This document shows, piece by piece, positions 60,743 through 64,000 of a stretch of DNA of 64,000 nt. The DNA is from Paludisphaera rhizosphaerae. GTDB taxonomy: Bacteria; Planctomycetota; Planctomycetia; Isosphaerales; Isosphaeraceae. The DNA lies in NCBI RefSeq assembly GCF_011065895.1, contig NZ_JAALCR010000028.1, positions 1 to 64,000 on the forward strand, in the 5' to 3' direction. The notes under the pieces were generated by a model. The model ran no database searches, was not told the origin of the DNA, and was given only the letters and a program-made list of their open reading frames with translations. The translations under genes and the position numbers were made by a program. Position 1 is the first letter of the stretch; each line of letters begins with the position of its first letter.

Positions 60743-63700
60743 TCAGGCCCCCGCGACGCTCTCGCGGGGGCCTGGTCCTTTGGTGGCCCAGCCGGCCGCC
60801 AGCGCCAGCCCGCAGCCGATCAAGGCGAGCGGCCCGCCCGCCACCGCGGCCAACGAGAGGCTCGCCGCGGCGATGAGGCTCTGCGCTCCGATCCGCCGCG
60901 CCGAGGTCAGGCCAGCCAGACCCAGGCCGAGCAGCAGAGCGAGCAGCAGGAGCGAACGCGCCCGGCTTTCGGTTAGCACGGCGGGCTCGCCCGATGGATC
61001 GTCGACAGCCTCCAGGCGGAACGGCGGATCGGCCAGGCCAGGCGAAGGGCCGGCGAAGAACGTGGGCCGCCCCAGCCGCCGGATCCGCTCGCGGTCGGTC
61101 TGTTCGGGAACGGACGGCCCGGGAGAGGCCTCCTCGGGCCGCTCCAGTCCTAGGTAGTCACGGGCCGCGGCGATCGGCTCATCTAGACCGGTGGGCCGGA
61201 GCGCCTCGGCCATCTGAACCCGCGACGCATTGACCACTTCCAGATCCCTCGCCGCCCGCTCGCGGCGAGCCAGGTCGGGGCTCCGCAATGCGGCCAGCAG
61301 CGCGTGCTCGGCCTCGCGGAGTGCCGACTCGTGGTCGATCAGGAGCGATGACAGCCGCTCCCGATCGGCGCCTGAGCCCCGGTCCATCACGGCGATGAGG
61401 TCGAAGATCCGACGCCCGATCCGGTCGGCTCGATCAAGCTGAAGCCGCTCCGATCCGACGGCCTCCAGTCCGGCGGCCGACGGCCGGACCGTCCTCCCCG
61501 GCGGCGCGTAGACCGCCACCAGGGCCGGCGTCCGACCATCGCCGACGCGAGGGACGGCCAGCGAGGTCGACGCCGTCCCATCCAGCGCCCGCCGGTCCAT
61601 CATCCAGGTCAACCCGACGATCCCGGCGGCGTCGGCCCCCATTGGGATGGTCCATCGCGACTCTGCGTCGAGCAGCGGAACGACGGCTGCCCCATCGACC
61701 GAAGCCCTCAGCAAACGCCCCCCCTCCGGCGGCGCGACGGTCAGAAACCTTCCGGAGCGCGGCTCGACCTGGAACGAGGCCGTCCCCAGCGCCGGTCCGC
61801 CCCCGCCCAGGACATAAGACACCTCAGCCGACCGCGCCCGAGCCGCGGCGTCGAGCGAGCCGGCTCCGGCCTCCTCGGCGGGCGGCTGAACGGCGAGCAT
61901 CCAGCCTTCGCGACGTTCGACGTGATACGCCCTCGCGGGAAGGTCCACCGAAGCGCCGAACTCGTCGTCCTGAAACCGGCTCGCGTACGAGATCTCACGG
62001 AGCCCCGCCGATCCCGATGTGGCGGGGAGAGTCGCCGTGGCGAACACCAGCGCGAGCGAGGAGTCGACGAATCCCCGACCTAGTGGAACGATCTCCGGAA
62101 AAACGACCTCGCGGCCTGGGGTGATCGCCGTTCGAGACCGCAGCACCAGCCGTTGAGCCCCCCAGATCGGTCGCCCCGGGATGATCGTCCAGTACGTCGA
62201 GGAATCCCGCGACTCGGTCGTGGGCTGAAACTCCTGCCCTGCGAGCTGAATCTGTGCTGAGGCGTTCCACATGGTCGGCAACTTGAGATGGATCGCCTCC
62301 AGCGGGCCGCCGGCGACCTCGTAGCGGAGGACCGCCACCCACTCAGCCGAATCGGGATGAACGGTCAACTGGCTGCCGATCGTCACGTTGACGCGAGGCG
62401 GCTGCGGCGCCCAGCGCAGCTCCCCTGCGTGCCCAGGATCGTCGACGCGGTACGTCTGCCGAGTCCAGGGGCCGTTGGGAACAGCCCCGGTTTCGGCCTG
62501 CCCGGACGTGAGAAGCGAAACGCCCGAATCAGTCGCCAGATCAACGCCTCCGCGTGAGAGGACCTCCAGCGACCCGCCCGCCCCGCGCCCCTCGAACGCA
62601 TCGACCCAGGGGAGCCGGAGTCGATGCCGGCGGAGTCCTGACGCGGCGGCGAGTTGAGGAACGGGAATCCAGCCGCGGACCTGAATCGTGCGACGAGACT
62701 TCAGGTCGATCCGATCGAACCGCAGTTGAAGCGGCCCCTCGTCGCGACGGCTCCAGTCGGTCATCCCCGCCGACTCAACGTCCAGGACGATCAGCTCACG
62801 GGGAAGTTCAAGGTCGACCTTGTCGAGCAGGCCGCTGATCTCGGACAGTTCCACGTCGAACTGACAGTCGACTCGGCCGGAGTCGACCTGGAGGCGGGTC
62901 GCGACTCGTCGGCGATAGCGCGTGGGCGAGGGCCCCGTGCGGAACTCGACGACGTCCTTCGCGCTCAGCCGAAGCGTTCCGGCGAAGGTGAGCGGATCGT
63001 CGGGGAGCGTTCCCCAGGCTCGGACGAAGGTCTCGTCGCCGACCGGCTCGGAGTCGAGCGCGGGCTCCAGGCGACCCGTCCAGTGGCCAGGGCGGCGAAC
63101 GGCCAGCAGCCCGGATTCGCGGTCCACGCCCAGGGGCTCCACGCGCGGGAATCGGCGAGTCGCCGCACCCCCGGGATCGCCGCCGCGAAGGGGGCGCCAG
63201 AAGTCCAGGGCGACGGTCGTCCGTTCGGTGATCGGCGGGTCGATGCGCGCAATCCACTCGGGGTTTTGGGGCGTCCCTCCCCAGGAGGAGTCGACCAGCC
63301 CCGGGATCTGCACCGACCGCGGCACCAGCCCCGGCTCCAGGGCGACCCGGATCGTTGAGATCCGCCGTCGAGGGCGGTAGGTGAGTCGAGCACGAACGCG
63401 TTCGCCGGCCGGATCCAGGTCCCAGAGCATCAGACTTTCGACGGTCGCCGCAGCCTGATCGACGTCCTGGTCGCCAGCGTTCCAGCCCACGCTGATCCGG
63501 TCGACCGGCCCAAGGACGGCCTTGATCGTCTGATCCTCGCCGGCGACGACGCGGCCCCGCGCAACGATCCGCTGACGGGCGCCCAGCGGTTGCTCCAAGC
63601 TCAGGCGGGCCGCGGGCGCTGCGTTGATCCGAAGGTCGATCGCCTCCACGCCGCCGTCGCGGAGTGGCGAAGTTAGCCGACGCAGCCGCAGCCGGCTCGT

Positions 63701-64000
63701 CTTGTCGGCGGGGACCAGCACTGTCGCAGACTCTCCTCCGGCCGCGACGATCACCGGCGCACGACGGTCGTCAAGAAAGGCTTCGAGGTCGTGAGCGTCG
63801 CCGACAGGGAACTCAAATCGCGTGAACCCCGGCTCCGCCTGCACCTCGTACTCACTGATGATCACCAGTTCCCGCCCCTCGCCGCGCGTGACGCGGTGTT
63901 CGGCGGAGAGGATCGACGGCCCTTGCTCGGTCGCCGCCGCGGACGGGAGCGGTCGGGCGCGATCGAGGAGGCTCTTGTAGTCGGCTTCCCGAAGGACGAC
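60743..64000 (-). CDS. Large exported or membrane planctomycete protein, 5' end off window
   Basis: The frame is open from the right edge (64000) to the stop at 60743, at least 1085 codons; the start lies beyond the window. Beta-rich repetitive sequence dominates (for example LRLRRLTSPLRDGG, VEFRTGPSPTRYRRR, ARAYHVERREGWMLAVQPP). A helical region near the C-terminus (ALLAALRSPDLARRERAARDLE) precedes two transmembrane helices (SLLLLALLLGLGLAGLTSA and a LAAVAGGPLALIGCGLALAA region). No named domain is recognised. It is likely a large cell-surface or periplasmic protein. A hairpin lies inside its last codons. Confidence 0.85.
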   Translation of the reverse strand, partial: VVLREADYKSLLDRARPLPSAAATEQGPSILSAEHRVTRGEGRELVIISEYEVQAEPGFTRFEFPVGDAHDLEAFLDDRRAPVIVAAGGESATVLVPADKTSRLRLRRLTSPLRDGGVEAIDLRINAAPAARLSLEQPLGARQRIVARGRVVAGEDQTIKAVLGPVDRISVGWNAGDQDVDQAAATVESLMLWDLDPAGERVRARLTYRPRRRISTIRVALEPGLVPRSVQIPGLVDSSWGGTPQNPEWIARIDPPITERTTVALDFWRPLRGGDPGGAATRRFPRVEPLGVDRESGLLAVRRPGHWTGRLEPALDSEPVGDETFVRAWGTLPDDPLTFAGTLRLSAKDVVEFRTGPSPTRYRRRVATRLQVDSGRVDCQFDVELSEISGLLDKVDLELPRELIVLDVESAGMTDWSRRDEGPLQLRFDRIDLKSRRTIQVRGWIPVPQLAAASGLRRHRLRLPWVDAFEGRGAGGSLEVLSRGGVDLATDSGVSLLTSGQAETGAVPNGPWTRQTYRVDDPGHAGELRWAPQPPRVNVTIGSQLTVHPDSAEWVAVLRYEVAGGPLEAIHLKLPTMWNASAQIQLAGQEFQPTTESRDSSTYWTIIPGRPIWGAQRLVLRSRTAITPGREVVFPEIVPLGRGFVDSSLALVFATATLPATSGSAGLREISYASRFQDDEFGASVDLPARAYHVERREGWMLAVQPPAEEAGAGSLDAAARARSAEVSYVLGGGGPALGTASFQVEPRSGRFLTVAPPEGGRLLRASVDGAAVVPLLDAESRWTIPMGADAAGIVGLTWMMDRRALDGTASTSLAVPRVGDGRTPALVAVYAPPGRTVRPSAAGLEAVGSERLQLDRADRIGRRIFDLIAVMDRGSGADRERLSSLLIDHESALREAEHALLAALRSPDLARRERAARDLEVVNASRVQMAEALRPTGLDEPIAAARDYLGLERPEEASPGPSVPEQTDRERIRRLGRPTFFAGPSPGLADPPFRLEAVDDPSGEPAVLTESRARSLLLLALLLGLGLAGLTSARRIGAQSLIAAASLSLAAVAGGPLALIGCGLALAAGWATKGPGPRESVAGA
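60745..60773. terminator. Bidirectional hairpin terminator overlapping a gene end
   Basis: AGGCCCCCGCGA (60745-60756) and TCGCGGGGGCCT (60762-60773) form a perfect 12-bp stem with a 5-nt loop. It lies 33 bases after the DUF1501 stop on the plus strand and overlaps the last ten codons of the large minus-strand gene. It probably terminates the DUF1501 transcript; T-runs are weak on both strands. Confidence 0.7.

Overview
The window is high-GC bacterial chromosome and most probably comes from a planctomycete of the Isosphaeraceae type (Paludisphaera, Singulisphaera and relatives). The evidence is a DUF1549/DUF1553 protein with a CxxCH motif followed by a DUF1501 protein with a twin-arginine-like leader, a DUF1573 protein, a very large serine/threonine kinase carrying RDD membrane domains, two heparinase/SGNH type polysaccharide enzymes, two Gfo/Idh/MocA dehydrogenases, Uma2-type genes and a protein opening with the RFTLRSMM motif common in planctomycete membrane proteins. 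No rRNA, tRNA, CRISPR array, transposase or prophage gene was recognised.

Layout. Positions 140-6688 hold a minus-strand housekeeping block: dxr (isoprenoid synthesis), rseP-like site-2 protease, a conserved unknown, acetyl-CoA synthetase and an HD-domain protein, partly translationally coupled. Positions 7207-12363 hold the most unusual part: three consecutive minus-strand genes for intracellular hydrolases (patatin-like lipase, HExxH metalloprotease, metallo-beta-lactamase-fold hydrolase) with no obvious housekeeping role. A secreted heparinase/DUF4962 enzyme follows (12927-15329), then a gene-poor stretch with repeats and two small membrane proteins, a group 2 sigma factor and an ECF-like sigma factor.

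Positions 19992-27152 carry an SGNH esterase and a plus-strand glycan cluster (GT2, DUF362, GT4, membrane metallophosphoesterase) plus a membrane protein. Positions 27249-39028 hold an orphan ABC ATPase, two divergent Gfo/Idh/MocA oxidoreductases, a Uma2 nuclease, a histidine kinase/NtrC-type regulator pair, a membrane SGNH/TPR protein and a kinase built as an apparent tandem duplication (kinase-RDD-pseudokinase-RDD). Positions 39127-44027 form an amino-acid block: arginine dihydrolase-like and LOR/ornithine-cyclodeaminase-like genes, which would together turn arginine into proline and ammonia, then cystathionine beta-synthase and a cystathionine gamma-lyase/synthase.

Positions 44195-51849 hold a Uma2 remnant, FkbM methyltransferase, DUF1573 protein, Rieske oxygenase facing a small ferredoxin, a zinc-ribbon membrane protein, ilvC and ilvN. 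Positions 52081-57279 are a Gld-like ABC export operon (ATPase, fused GldF-GldG, DUF4340). Positions 57727-60712 are the planctomycete DUF1549/DUF1501 pair, and a large exported or membrane protein runs off the right edge (60743-64000).

Several dispersed non-coding repeats are visible: an 89-bp element present twice, paired REP/BIME-like palindromes at three loci, a 167-bp element with palindromic termini, and a 35-bp tandem duplication. Several strong hairpins mark probable terminators. All functional names come from motif recognition by eye; no database search was run.
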